Source: Streptacidiphilus pinicola
GTDB taxonomy: Bacteria; Actinomycetota; Actinomycetes; Streptomycetales; Streptomycetaceae
Assembly (NCBI RefSeq): GCF_003258295.1
Contig: NZ_QKYN01000008.1
Span: forward strand, 62,001-126,000
DNA length: 64,000 nucleotides
Direction of reading: 5' to 3'
The notes under the pieces are model-generated. The model was given only the letters and a program-made list of their open reading frames with translations, had not been told where the DNA came from and did not search any database. Of this stretch, positions 26,235 through 35,211 are shown piece by piece; the stretch's first letter is position 1, and each line of letters starts with the position of its first letter. A program made the translations under genes and the position numbers.

Positions 26235-26253
26235 GTACACGCCAGGCGTGTAC
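26235..26253. repeat. Perfect 19-bp palindrome
   Basis: GTACACGCC-A-GGCGTGTAC has 9-bp perfect arms around one central base. It lies in the 124-base gap between the MFS stop and the BrkB start. It could be an operator for a TetR/GntR-type dimer or a hairpin terminator for the MFS gene. Confidence 0.6.
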
Positions 26254-26279
26254 TGCGTTCGTGTGAGCGGGGAAGAACC

Positions 26280-27707
26280 TCAAGCGCGAGACCCCGGTGC
26301 ATCCGGCTGGACAGACGCTGCGGGACTGTGGGCGGGGGCGGCGCCACGGGGAAGGAAGAGGGCGGCAGCGAGTCCGACCAGTCCGAATCCGGCAAGCGCG
26401 ATCATGGCCGCGGCGTAGCCGTTGTTGGTGAGTTCGGAGACCAGGATCGTGCCGGCGACGGCTGTTCCCAGTGAGGATCCGAGATTGGAGATGCAGCGGG
26501 ACAGCCCGGAGATCTCGCCCTGCAGGTTGTCGGGGAACACGGACTGCACGATGTTGACCGAGGGCGTCAGCATCGTCCCGACGCCGAGTCCGATCAGCAG
26601 GAGACCGGGGGTGAACGCCCACACGTCGTCGAACGCGCGGACGAGGGCGAGCAGCAGGACGATGCCGGTCACGGTGACGGCGAAGCCCGTGACGATGAGC
26701 GTGCGCTGGGCGTGGCGCTTGGCGAGGCGTTCGGCCGCGAGCGACGAGGTGAGCAGGCCGACGGTGGCCGCGGTGAAGACGCCGCCGGTGGCGATGGCAC
26801 TGTAGCCGCGGACGACCTGCAGGTAGGCGCCCACGGTGAAGGAGGCTCCCATGAGCATCAGCCACTGGGCGTTCTGCGTCACCAGGCCCAGGTTGGAGAC
26901 GCGGTCTCGGAAGAGGGCCAAGGGGAGGAGGGGTTCGCGGCCCGAGTGCTCCCGGTGTCGCAGCCAGGCGAAGAACGCGGCGATGACCGCGGCACCGGCG
27001 AGGAGGAGCGCGAGCATCAGCCAGCTGTTGTTGTCGGCGGCGAGAATGCCGGTCACCAGCAGGACCAGTCCGGCCGCGGAGAGGACCGCCCCGACGGTGT
27101 CGAACGGCTGGGACGGGTCGGGGGCCAGCGGGTCCTTCAGTTTCCGGGTCAGCACCAGGATCAGCACGATGACGATGACCTGGAAGCCGAAGTTGGCCCG
27201 CCAGCTGATCGCAGAGGTCAGCAGCCCGCCGATGAGCGGTCCGGCGGCCGCGCCGATCCCGCCGAGCGCCATGATGGCGCCGAACGCCCGGGCTCGTGTG
27301 GTGGTTCCGGTGAACAGCAGGGTGGTCAGGATGTAGACCGGGGGGATCAGCAGGGCGGTTCCGATTCCCTCCAGAATCGAGTTGCCCAGGATGAGCACAC
27401 CGAGCCCCGGCGCGGCTGCGCTGAGCACGGCCCCCACGCCGTAGACGGCCAGACCGACCATCAGGCAGCGTTTGCGGCCGTAGCGGTTGGTGAGCTTGCC
27501 GCCGGGGATCATCAGTGCGGCCATGACCAGCAGGAAGACGGTGATGGCGACCTGGACGCCCTGGGCGCTCGTGTGGAGGTCCCTGCTGATGTCGTTGATC
27601 ATCACGTTCATGCTGGAGCCGGCGAAACTGCAGATGAACTGAGCCAGGGCCAGGGGCACCAGGACGCGCCGTCCGGCGGCCGTGGGGAGGGTGAGGGTGC
27701 TGGTCAT
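26280..27707 (-). CDS. MFS exporter, DHA2 (14-helix) type
   Basis: 475 residues, start ATG with GGAGA upstream. Typical motif A GGKLTNRYGRKR and motif C ALGGIGAAAGPLIGG. The family exports drugs and metabolites by proton antiport. No adjacent TetR or MarR regulator is present. A small disrupted frame lies directly upstream. Confidence 0.88.
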   Translation of the reverse strand: MTSTLTLPTAAGRRVLVPLALAQFICSFAGSSMNVMINDISRDLHTSAQGVQVAITVFLLVMAALMIPGGKLTNRYGRKRCLMVGLAVYGVGAVLSAAAPGLGVLILGNSILEGIGTALLIPPVYILTTLLFTGTTTRARAFGAIMALGGIGAAAGPLIGGLLTSAISWRANFGFQVIVIVLILVLTRKLKDPLAPDPSQPFDTVGAVLSAAGLVLLVTGILAADNNSWLMLALLLAGAAVIAAFFAWLRHREHSGREPLLPLALFRDRVSNLGLVTQNAQWLMLMGASFTVGAYLQVVRGYSAIATGGVFTAATVGLLTSSLAAERLAKRHAQRTLIVTGFAVTVTGIVLLLALVRAFDDVWAFTPGLLLIGLGVGTMLTPSVNIVQSVFPDNLQGEISGLSRCISNLGSSLGTAVAGTILVSELTNNGYAAAMIALAGFGLVGLAAALFLPRGAAPAHSPAASVQPDAPGSRA

Positions 27708-27746
27708 CTGCGCTCTCCAGTCGATGCCATCACGGTGCCTCCCTCG

Positions 27747-27951
27747 TCAGCGGGACGGACCCGGGCGCCTCCGGTCGAGCTCCTCGTCCAGGGCCAGGGC
27801 CGCGTCGATCAGTGCCAGATGGGTGAAGGCCTCCCGTTCGGCACTCCAGCCGCGTTCGACGACCTGCCGCAGGATCGCGTCGCGAGCGTCCTCCCAGGGG
27901 TCCGATGCCGTGCTCCGCAATCGGGGGACAGAGCTCGGGGGAGGCGCTCAT
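27747..27951 (-). pseudogene. Small gene upstream of the MFS gene, possibly frameshifted
   Basis: An ATG at 27951 with a good ribosome-binding site (GGAGT) opens MSASPELCP and then drifts into unlikely Arg/Gly-rich sequence. The next frame reads DPWEDARDAILRQVVERG and continues to a natural helical end, ...EELDRRRPGPSR, with a stop at 27747. Removing one C from the CCCCC run near 27925 would join them into a 67-residue protein. This is either a real frameshift, a sequence error, or a gene starting at a TTG. Function unknown. Confidence 0.45.
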
Positions 27952-28021
27952 GGGGCACTCCAGTGGAAGCCGGAGGAACAGACTGCCCTGTCACGGTAGG
28001 TGGCGGGGTCGAGTGGGCGGA

Positions 28022-28038
28022 TCACCCGGCGTGGGTGA
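28022..28038. promoter_or_regulatory. TCACCC-N5-GGGTGA motif, copy 1
   Basis: TCACCCGGCGTGGGTGA, a perfect 6-bp inverted repeat with a 5-base spacer, 66 bases upstream of the membrane-protein gene at 28104. Similar copies at 28639, 52829 and 55976 are also intergenic. Confidence 0.5.
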
Positions 28039-28103
28039 CGCGGCCGGCCGGGTGGAGGCGTCAGGGTCGAAGGCAGGCGCGGGCCCTTGGGAAGGAGCAC
28101 GCC

Positions 28104-28637
28104 GTGAACGTCCCAGAACCACGTCGGACTCCTCTGCCGGATCCCCCCGAGAACGCCCGGACGCCGGTCCGCGCCCATCGCACGGACTACGCGGGTGCGG
28201 TCTACGGGTCCCTGCTGGCGGCGTCGGTGATCGCCGCCAGCGACCTGCACGGGGCGCATCCGCGGCTCTCGCTCATCATCCTGCTGGAGGTCACCGGGAT
28301 CGTCTTCTGGATGGCGCACGTCTACGCGCATCTGGCCGGGGAACGGGAGGCCGGGAAGGCGGTCAGCTGGCGTGAGGCGCGCCGGGTCGGGCGGCACGAG
28401 TGGTCCATCGTCGAAGCCGCGACCCTGCCCGCTCTGGCCGTGCTGGTCAGCCCGTGGCTCGGCACGGGTGACAACGCCTGGCTGGCGATCGGCGTCGCCG
28501 TCGCCCAGCAGGTCACCTGGGCCGCCCTCGGGGCGCTGCGGGCCGGGGCGACGAACCGGCAGGTCGCCGTCGAAGCCGCGGTCAATCTCGTCCTCGGACT
28601 GCTGATCGTGGTGGCCAAGGTCGCCGTGGGGCACTGA
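28104..28637 (+). CDS. Hypothetical four-helix membrane protein
   Basis: 177 residues from GTG with AAGGAG upstream. Hydrophilic N-terminus (~30 residues), then helices around YGSLLAASVIAASDL, LIILLEVTGIVFWMAHVYAHLA, and two near the C-terminus. I do not recognise a named family. It lies in the same orientation as the DUF7144 and PPK2 genes that follow. Confidence 0.75.
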   Translation: MNVPEPRRTPLPDPPENARTPVRAHRTDYAGAVYGSLLAASVIAASDLHGAHPRLSLIILLEVTGIVFWMAHVYAHLAGEREAGKAVSWREARRVGRHEWSIVEAATLPALAVLVSPWLGTGDNAWLAIGVAVAQQVTWAALGALRAGATNRQVAVEAAVNLVLGLLIVVAKVAVGH

Positions 28638-28638
28638 A

Positions 28639-28655
28639 TCACCCCTGCCGGGTGG
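28639..28655. promoter_or_regulatory. TCACCC-N5-GGGTGA motif, copy 2
   Basis: TCACCCCTGCCGGGTGG, one mismatch from the palindrome, begins two bases after the preceding stop codon and 131 bases before the DUF7144 start. Being directly after a stop, it could also act as a weak hairpin. Confidence 0.35.
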
Positions 28656-28769
28656 TGCGGCCGACGCCGGATTCGACTGGAGTGGTGAGGTGGCCGGCGG
28701 CAGAGCCGGCAGCTCGCCGCCCGGACAGCCCGGTGGGCGACCGTACCGACGCTCGAGGTGGAGGTAACC

Positions 28770-29273
28770 GTGACCACCGCAGCCCACCACGGATCACATT
28801 TCACGCGCACCGAGGCCGCCGGGGCCCGCGCCGCCCGCCCGGGGCTGATGACCTTCGCCGGTGTGCTGCTGGCGCTTCTGGGCTTCCTCAACGGCCTGGA
28901 CGGCATCGCCGCCATCGCCAACTCGCACGTCTTCGTCGGCAACGCGCACTACGTCTTCGGCGACCTGCGCGCCTGGGGCTGGGTGATGCTGGCTCTGGCC
29001 GTGGTCCAGATCGCTGCCGCCTACGGAGTTCTCGTGGCGCGCGCGGACTGGGCCCGTTGGACCGGCGTGGTCGTGCTGGGGCTCAACGCCTTCGCTCAGA
29101 TGGCCTTTCTCCCGTCGTACCCGTTGTGGTCGCTGACGATCATCGCGGTCGACGTGGTCGCCATCTACGGACTGACCGCCTCCGCCGCCACCGACCGCTC
29201 CGAGTCCGCGCCCGAGGCGACCTTCGCCGCGGAGGACGCGGGGCGGGGAACCGTGCCGAGGCCTCCGGCCTGA
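28770..29273 (+). CDS. DUF7144-type membrane protein (paralogue)
   Basis: 167 residues from GTG with GGAGG six bases upstream. Four helices with the conserved LRAWGWVMLALAVVQIAAA segment, matching the protein encoded at 20509. A longer charged tail follows helix four. Unknown function; its place before PPK2 suggests stress-linked expression. Confidence 0.75.
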   Translation: MTTAAHHGSHFTRTEAAGARAARPGLMTFAGVLLALLGFLNGLDGIAAIANSHVFVGNAHYVFGDLRAWGWVMLALAVVQIAAAYGVLVARADWARWTGVVVLGLNAFAQMAFLPSYPLWSLTIIAVDVVAIYGLTASAATDRSESAPEATFAAEDAGRGTVPRPPA

Positions 29274-29301
29274 GGCCGACGCCCGGCGAAGAACCAGCAG
29301 C

Positions 29302-29315
29302 GGGCCGGCAGACCC
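29302..29315. promoter_or_regulatory. DevR/OsdR-box-like palindrome upstream of PPK2
   Basis: GGGCCGGCAGACCC fits GGGnC-N4-GnCCC and lies 20 bases before the PPK2 start. It is one of the weaker copies. Confidence 0.35.
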
Positions 29316-29335
29316 GCAGGATTCGGAAAGGGCCG

Positions 29336-30283
29336 GTGCGGGCCGTGTCGGACAAGAAGAGGGCCAAGCGCATCGCGGAGTTCATCGAGCCCCTGCGGGT
29401 GGAACCCGGGGACCGGGTCCGACTCGCGAAGGACTTCGACCCCGGCTTCAGGGGCGGGATGAAGAAGCGCGAAGGAGTCGAACTGTTGAAGACCGGCGTG
29501 GAGCTGCTGGCCGAGTACCAGGCCCGGCTGGCCGCGCAGGACACGCACGGGGTGCTGCTGTGCCTCCAGTCGCTCGACGCCGGGGGCAAGGACGGGACCA
29601 TCCGCCACGTCATGAGCGGAGTGAACCCGCAGGGCGTCCACGTCAGCAGTTTCAAGGTGCCCTCGAGCGAGGAGCTCGACCACGACTACCTGTGGCGTTA
29701 CGCCGCCAGGTTGCCGGCCAGAGGGGACATCGCGATCTTCAACCGGTCCCACTACGAGGAGGTCCTCGTGGTGCGGGTCCATCCGGAGAACCTCGACCGC
29801 CAGAAGCTGCCGCCCGAGACCCGCGGACCCGACCTGTGGGAGCAGCGCTACCGGGCGATCAACGACTGGGAACGTCACCTGGCCGAGAACGGCTTCCGGT
29901 TGGTGAAGATCTTCCTGAACCTCTCCAAGGAGGAACAGCGCCGTCGCTTCCTCAGACGGATCGACCGGCCGGAGAAGAACTGGAAGTTCTCGGCGGCCGA
30001 CATCAGGGAGCGCGCGTACTGGCACGACTACCAGAAGGCTTTCTCCGAGATGCTCTCGGCGACCAGCACCCCCTGGGCGCCCTGGTACGTCGTGCCGGCG
30101 GACCACAAGTGGTTCGCCCGCATCTGCGCCGCCGCGCTGCTCGCGCACACCCTGATGGAGATCGACCCGCAGTACCCCGAGGTCGGCAAGAAGACCCGGA
30201 AGGCCCTGCTCGCCGCCAAGCTCGATCTGGAGGACGAGGCCCCTGAAGGCGCCGACCGGGACCCCTACGCGAAGAAGCGGTGA
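29336..30283 (+). CDS. ppk2: Polyphosphate kinase 2
   Basis: 315 residues from GTG (MRAVSDKKR), with GGAAAG upstream. Walker A SLDAGGKDGTIRHV near residue 80, the DHDYLWR motif and Walker B IAIFNRSHYEEVLV are clear, so it is a PPK2 enzyme moving phosphate between polyphosphate and nucleotides. Which nucleotide is preferred cannot be told. The stop overlaps the P-type ATPase start (GTGA), linking ATP or polyphosphate supply to an ATP-driven pump. Confidence 0.9.
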   Translation: MRAVSDKKRAKRIAEFIEPLRVEPGDRVRLAKDFDPGFRGGMKKREGVELLKTGVELLAEYQARLAAQDTHGVLLCLQSLDAGGKDGTIRHVMSGVNPQGVHVSSFKVPSSEELDHDYLWRYAARLPARGDIAIFNRSHYEEVLVVRVHPENLDRQKLPPETRGPDLWEQRYRAINDWERHLAENGFRLVKIFLNLSKEEQRRRFLRRIDRPEKNWKFSAADIRERAYWHDYQKAFSEMLSATSTPWAPWYVVPADHKWFARICAAALLAHTLMEIDPQYPEVGKKTRKALLAAKLDLEDEAPEGADRDPYAKKR

Positions 30284-33012
30284 CCGCGATGACCGACCTG
30301 CTCGGCCACACACCGGATGTCGACGCCGCACCGTGGTACGTCCGCACTCCACAGGAGGTCGTGACCCGGCTCGGAGTGGACCCGTCGACGGGGCTCTCCG
30401 GCCCCCGGGCGGCGGAACTGCTCACCGCGAACGGGCCGAACGCGCTTCCCGAGGAGACGCCGAGACCCGGTTGGCTGCGCTTCCTCGACCAGTACCGCAG
30501 CTACATGCAGATCATCCTGGTGGCCGCGGCGGTGGTCTCCTTCGCGATCAAGGAGTGGGGCACCGGGGTCCTGCTGGTCGCCCTGACCCTGTTCAACGCG
30601 GTCGTTGGCCTGCGTCAACAGGGCAAGGCCGAAAGCGCCATGAACGCGCTCAAGTCCATGATGCAGGCCACGGCACGGGTCCGACGGGAGGGGGCCGAGA
30701 CGGAGATCCCGGCCGAGCAGTTGGTCGTGGGCGACGTCGTACTGATCTCGGCCGGCGACGAGGTCCCGGCGGACGGGCGCATCATCGAGGCCAGCGCGTT
30801 GCAGATCGACGAGTCCGCGCTGACCGGCGAGAGTGTGCCCGCGGCGAAGGACGCCGGCACGCTGACGGGCACACAGCTCTCCCCGGGCGACCAGACGAAC
30901 ATGGCGTTCATGAACACCCCGGTCACCCACGGCAGCGGTCTGCTCGTGGTGACCGGGACCGGCACCGGCACCGAGCTGGGCAAGATCTCCGGGATGCTGT
31001 CGGCCACCGAGACCGAGCAGTCGCCGCTCACCCGGGAGCTCGACACCCTGACGCTGTGGATCGCCGCGGCGGCCGGACTCACCATGATCGTGATGTTCGC
31101 CCTCGGCCGCAGCCGGGACCAGGCCTGGGACGCCCTGTTCGTCAGCGCGGTGTCGCTGGCCATCGCCGCCATCCCCGAAGCGCTGCCCACGGTCAGCCAG
31201 GTCATCCTCTCCGTCGGCAGCCTCAACCTGGCCCGACGCCACGCGATCGTGAAGGAGCTGCCGTCCGTCGAGACCCTCGGCTTCACCTCCGCCATCAACT
31301 CCGACAAGACCGGCACGCTGACGATGAACCAGATGACGGTGGTCGAGGTGCTCAGCCCCACCGACCGCTACACGGTGTCGGGCACCGGCTACCGCCTGGA
31401 CGGCCGGGTCCACCACGCGGCCGGAGCGGCCGGGGACATCGAGGACGCCGTCCTGCCCTACCTCGTCGCCAACGACGCGACGCTGTCGGAGGACGGCCAG
31501 GTCGTGGGCGACCCGACCGAGGGCGCCCTGCTCGTCCTCGCGCACAAGGCCGGCCTCGACATCGAGGCCACCCGGGACCGGCACCCGCGGCTGGCCACCC
31601 TGCCGTTCGACCCGGGCTACAAGCTGATGGCCAGTTTCAACGAGGCCACGGACGCGGACGGCCGCCCGGTCGTGCGCTGCTTCGTCAAGGGAGCCGCACC
31701 CGCCGTGATGTCGAGGACCACCACGGCGCTGTCCGCCGGGACGGGGGTCCCCTGGGACGCGGACCTGAGCGGACGTGCGCAGGCGCAGACCGAGCGGATG
31801 GGCGGTGAGGGACTGCGGGTGATGGCCGCGGCCGTCCGCGACCTGGATCCGGCGGACTTCGATCCGGACGGCGACCTGCTGGCGCTCGTCACCGACCTGC
31901 GGATCACCAGCCTGGTGGGCATGGTCGACCCGCCGCGCGAGGAGTCCAAGGCCGCGGTCGCGAGCGCGAAGGCCGCGCACATCCGCGTCCGCATGGTCAC
32001 CGGCGACGACGTGACGACCGGTCAGGCCATCGCCCGCTGGCTCGGCATCGAGGGGGAGGCCCTCCTCGGCGCCGACTTCGCCGCACTGTCCGAGTCGGAG
32101 CGGCTGGCCCGGATCGACGACATCGGGGTCGTCGGTCGGGTCGCGCCCGAGCACAAGGTCCTGCTCGCCACCACGCTCAAGAAGAAGGGCGACGTCGTCG
32201 CGATGACCGGCGACGGGGTGAACGACGCCCCGGCCATCAAAGCCGCCGACATCGGCATCGCCATGGGGAGCGGAACCGACGTGGCCAAGAACGCCGGCCG
32301 CATGGTCCTCGCCGACGACAACTTCGCCACCATCGTCTACGCCGTGGAGGAGGGCCGGAAACTCTACGACAACCTCACCAAGTACATCCGGTTCGTCCTG
32401 GTGCTGTTGGTGACGTTCGTCCTGACCTTCCTCGGCGCCACCGTCTTCAACATCGCCGCGGGTGAGCCCTTCACCCCGGCGCAGGTCCTGTGGATCCACT
32501 TCGTCGTCAACGCACCGTTCGGCTTCGCGCTGGGCTTCGACCAGGAGAGCGCCGGACTGATGCGGCGCACCCCACGCCCGCGCGGCGAGTCGGTGCTCAC
32601 ACGGTCCGTGGTGGTCACCGTCGGACTCGCCGGGCTGGCGATCACGGTCCTGCTGCTCTCGCTCATCAAGCTCGGCGAGGCGCACTACGGCAGCGGCCAG
32701 GTCGGCAACTCGATGGCGTTCACGGCATTCGCGTTGTGCCTGATCGTGGCGGCCTACGAGTGCCGCAGCGAACGCGAGTCGGTCCTGAGGGTCGGGACCT
32801 TCGACAGCAAGCAGATGAACCTGGCCGCGCTGGGCGAGCTCGTGCTCGCGGTCCTGGCCACCCAGATGGACGCCTTCCACCGCATCCTTGGGACCACCGA
32901 CCTCACCGCCCGGCAGTTCGGCTGGGCCGTGCTGGCGGCGGTGGCGCTGCTGCTGGCCTGGGAGACCGGTAAGTTCCTGGCCCGTCGGACCCACGGGGCA
33001 GGTGCGCGATGA
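30280..33012 (+). CDS. Cation-transporting P-type ATPase (P2 type)
   Basis: 910 residues from GTG. Domains in order: cation-ATPase N-terminal segment (about 20-85), actuator with LTGES (near 183), membrane motif IPEALP (near 305), phosphorylation site DKTGT (near 345) and hinge TGDGVNDAP (near 645), then four C-terminal helices. PEALP with ten helices suits Ca2+ or similar P2 pumps; the ion is not proven. Coupled to PPK2 upstream and to an 87-residue protein downstream. A pump of this family (CtpF) belongs to the mycobacterial DosR regulon. Confidence 0.88.
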   Translation: MTAMTDLLGHTPDVDAAPWYVRTPQEVVTRLGVDPSTGLSGPRAAELLTANGPNALPEETPRPGWLRFLDQYRSYMQIILVAAAVVSFAIKEWGTGVLLVALTLFNAVVGLRQQGKAESAMNALKSMMQATARVRREGAETEIPAEQLVVGDVVLISAGDEVPADGRIIEASALQIDESALTGESVPAAKDAGTLTGTQLSPGDQTNMAFMNTPVTHGSGLLVVTGTGTGTELGKISGMLSATETEQSPLTRELDTLTLWIAAAAGLTMIVMFALGRSRDQAWDALFVSAVSLAIAAIPEALPTVSQVILSVGSLNLARRHAIVKELPSVETLGFTSAINSDKTGTLTMNQMTVVEVLSPTDRYTVSGTGYRLDGRVHHAAGAAGDIEDAVLPYLVANDATLSEDGQVVGDPTEGALLVLAHKAGLDIEATRDRHPRLATLPFDPGYKLMASFNEATDADGRPVVRCFVKGAAPAVMSRTTTALSAGTGVPWDADLSGRAQAQTERMGGEGLRVMAAAVRDLDPADFDPDGDLLALVTDLRITSLVGMVDPPREESKAAVASAKAAHIRVRMVTGDDVTTGQAIARWLGIEGEALLGADFAALSESERLARIDDIGVVGRVAPEHKVLLATTLKKKGDVVAMTGDGVNDAPAIKAADIGIAMGSGTDVAKNAGRMVLADDNFATIVYAVEEGRKLYDNLTKYIRFVLVLLVTFVLTFLGATVFNIAAGEPFTPAQVLWIHFVVNAPFGFALGFDQESAGLMRRTPRPRGESVLTRSVVVTVGLAGLAITVLLLSLIKLGEAHYGSGQVGNSMAFTAFALCLIVAAYECRSERESVLRVGTFDSKQMNLAALGELVLAVLATQMDAFHRILGTTDLTARQFGWAVLAAVALLLAWETGKFLARRTHGAGAR

Positions 33013-33272
33013 CAGCGATCTCCGTCGACGGCGCGGACGAGGACCAGGAACGGTCGGCCCTGCAGGCGGTGCTCGCACGGCTCCACCACGACTTCGACCA
33101 CGTCGTGGGCTCCGCGCGGGTGGAACACGCCTGGGAGGCGGCCTGCCACCGGTTCGCCGGCAGCCGGATCCGGGCCTTCGTGCCGATCCTCGCCGAACGC
33201 CGGGCCGTGAAGGAACTCAGGACCGCCTCCGCGCCCGGCCAGCCGCCCGACCCGGTGGAGGAGGGCCCATGA
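33009..33272 (+). CDS. Small three-helix-bundle-type protein
   Basis: 87 residues, start overlapping the ATPase stop (ATGA). The core LARLHHDFDHVVGSARVEHA and FAGSRIRAFVPILAERR resembles small actinobacterial three-helix-bundle dimerisation domains. Function unknown; tight coupling suggests it acts with the pump or PPK2. Confidence 0.7.
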   Translation: MTAISVDGADEDQERSALQAVLARLHHDFDHVVGSARVEHAWEAACHRFAGSRIRAFVPILAERRAVKELRTASAPGQPPDPVEEGP

Positions 33273-33304
33273 CGAGGCCGCGCGCGCCGGCGGCGCACCG
33301 CGGG

Positions 33305-35056
33305 TCACGTGGACGAGGCGTCGTCCTCGGACCCCGCGTCAGCGATCCCCTCCTCACGCGCCCAGGCGCGGTACCCCGCCAGCGCGGTGGGCAAGGTGGG
33401 GAAGATCCGCTCGTTGCCGACGGACTCGGTCAGACCGTAGGCGTCGAGATCGTCGCGCAGATCCTGCTTGACCCGGGCCAGCGCGAACACGATCCCGCGC
33501 TCCTGCAGTTCCTGCCGCAGCGCGTCCACGGAGTCCAGTGCGGTGATGTCCACCTCGACATTCGACTCGGTGTTGAGGACGAACCACCTGACCGGCCCGG
33601 GCTGGTCCTCCAGTGCCCCGAGCGCGCGGCGGCGGAAGTCCTCCGCGTTGGCGAAGAACAACGGCGAGTCGTAGCGGTAGACCAGCAGCCCGGGAACGGT
33701 CCGCGCCTCCGGGTAGTCGTCGACGTCGTGCATCCCGGCCATGCCCGGAACCCGGCCGAGCACCGCGTCGTGCGGCCGCGCGACTCGGCTGAGCAGCTCC
33801 ACGACCGACAGCCCCACGGCGACCAGCACGCCGTAGAGGATGTCCAGGGCCAGCACGCCGACGAGACACGCGAGCGCCAGCAGCAGTTCCCCGCGGCGGA
33901 ACGAGGAGAGCTTGCGGAAACCGGCGACGTCGATCATCCGGATCGCCGCGAACACCACCAGCGCGCCCAGCACGGCGTCAGGGGTGTCGTGCAGGAGCGG
34001 GCTGAGGAACAGCAGCACGGCGAGCACGCCGACGCCGGCGGCCAGCGTGTAGACCTGGCTCTTGGCGCCCGTGGATTCGCCGATGGCGGTGCGGCTGGCG
34101 CTGCTGCTGACGGGGAAGCCCTGGAAGAAGCCCGCCCCGATGTTGACGGCGCCGAGCGCCAGCAGCTCCTGGTTCGCGTCGAGCTGCGGCTTGTCTCCGC
34201 GCTTGGCGAAGGCTCGTCCGGTGAGGATGAAGTCGGTGTAGCCGACCAGCAGGATGCCCATCGCGGGAAGGGCGAGCTGGTGGAACTCGCCGAGCTGTGG
34301 GAGCTTGGGGCGCGGCAGCCCAGCGGGGATGTCGCCGATCACCGCGATGCCGTGGTCCTTGAGGGAGAAGGCGGCGGAGACGGCGGTGCCCAGCACGACG
34401 GCCAGCAGTGGGCCGGGCAGCTTCGGCAGGAACGTGGCCACCAGCAGCAGGAAGAGCAGCGTGCCCAGGCTGAAGAGCACCGTGGGCAGATGGGCCTCGG
34501 TGATGTCCGAGGCGAACGACTTCAGCTGCGGGAAGAAGCCCTCCCCGCGCACGTCGACACCCGTGAGCTTGGACAACTGGTCCACCATCATGATCAGCGC
34601 GACACCGGCCAGGTAGCCGATCAGCACCGGGCGGGACAACAGGTCCGCCACGAAGCCCAGCCGGGCCAGCCAGGCCACCACGCACAGCAGGCCGACCACG
34701 ACGGCGAGCGTCGCGGCCAGGACCGCGTAGCGGCCGGCGTCCCCGCCCGCCAGCGGACCGACCACCGTCGCCGTCATCAGGGCGGTCGTCGACTCGGGGC
34801 CGACCGACAGCAGGCGCGACGAGCCGACGACGGCGTACAGCACGATCGCCGGCAGGATGGCCCACAGCCCGGTGACCGGCTGCAGCCCCGCCACGCTGCC
34901 GTACGCCATCACCTGGGGCACCAGATAGGCCGCCACCGTGGCACCGGCCAGCAGGTCCCCCCTCAGCCAGTCGCGCTGGTAGCGACGCAGCACCGTGATT
35001 CCCGGCAGGGCCGGAACGACGCGGCGCCACCCCTGACCGGGAGCGTCGGCAGCCAT
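33305..35056 (-). CDS. SulP-family anion transporter with STAS domain
   Basis: 583 residues, AGGAG before ATG. Membrane part (about 20-430) with the SulP opening AYLVPQVMAYGSVAGL and GFFQGFPVSSSASRTA. The C-terminal STAS domain (about 450-560) contains LNTESNVEVDITALDSVDAL. SulP proteins carry sulfate, bicarbonate or other anions. SulP genes occur in mycobacterial DosR regulons too (Rv1739c). Divergent from the lipid kinase gene. Confidence 0.9.
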   Translation of the reverse strand: MAADAPGQGWRRVVPALPGITVLRRYQRDWLRGDLLAGATVAAYLVPQVMAYGSVAGLQPVTGLWAILPAIVLYAVVGSSRLLSVGPESTTALMTATVVGPLAGGDAGRYAVLAATLAVVVGLLCVVAWLARLGFVADLLSRPVLIGYLAGVALIMMVDQLSKLTGVDVRGEGFFPQLKSFASDITEAHLPTVLFSLGTLLFLLLVATFLPKLPGPLLAVVLGTAVSAAFSLKDHGIAVIGDIPAGLPRPKLPQLGEFHQLALPAMGILLVGYTDFILTGRAFAKRGDKPQLDANQELLALGAVNIGAGFFQGFPVSSSASRTAIGESTGAKSQVYTLAAGVGVLAVLLFLSPLLHDTPDAVLGALVVFAAIRMIDVAGFRKLSSFRRGELLLALACLVGVLALDILYGVLVAVGLSVVELLSRVARPHDAVLGRVPGMAGMHDVDDYPEARTVPGLLVYRYDSPLFFANAEDFRRRALGALEDQPGPVRWFVLNTESNVEVDITALDSVDALRQELQERGIVFALARVKQDLRDDLDAYGLTESVGNERIFPTLPTALAGYRAWAREEGIADAGSEDDASST

Positions 35057-35211
35057 GGCTCTCCTTTCGTCGTGCCTCCTCAGCATGACTCCGGGCAGCC
35101 CCGTCAGCGCTTCGGCCGGGCCGGGGGCGCCGACGCCATCACCGGTCTGGTGGCGCCGGCGCGGCCGGCCCCGAGGCCGACATCGCGGGGGGCAGCGAGA
35201 GAGGAGTCGGG

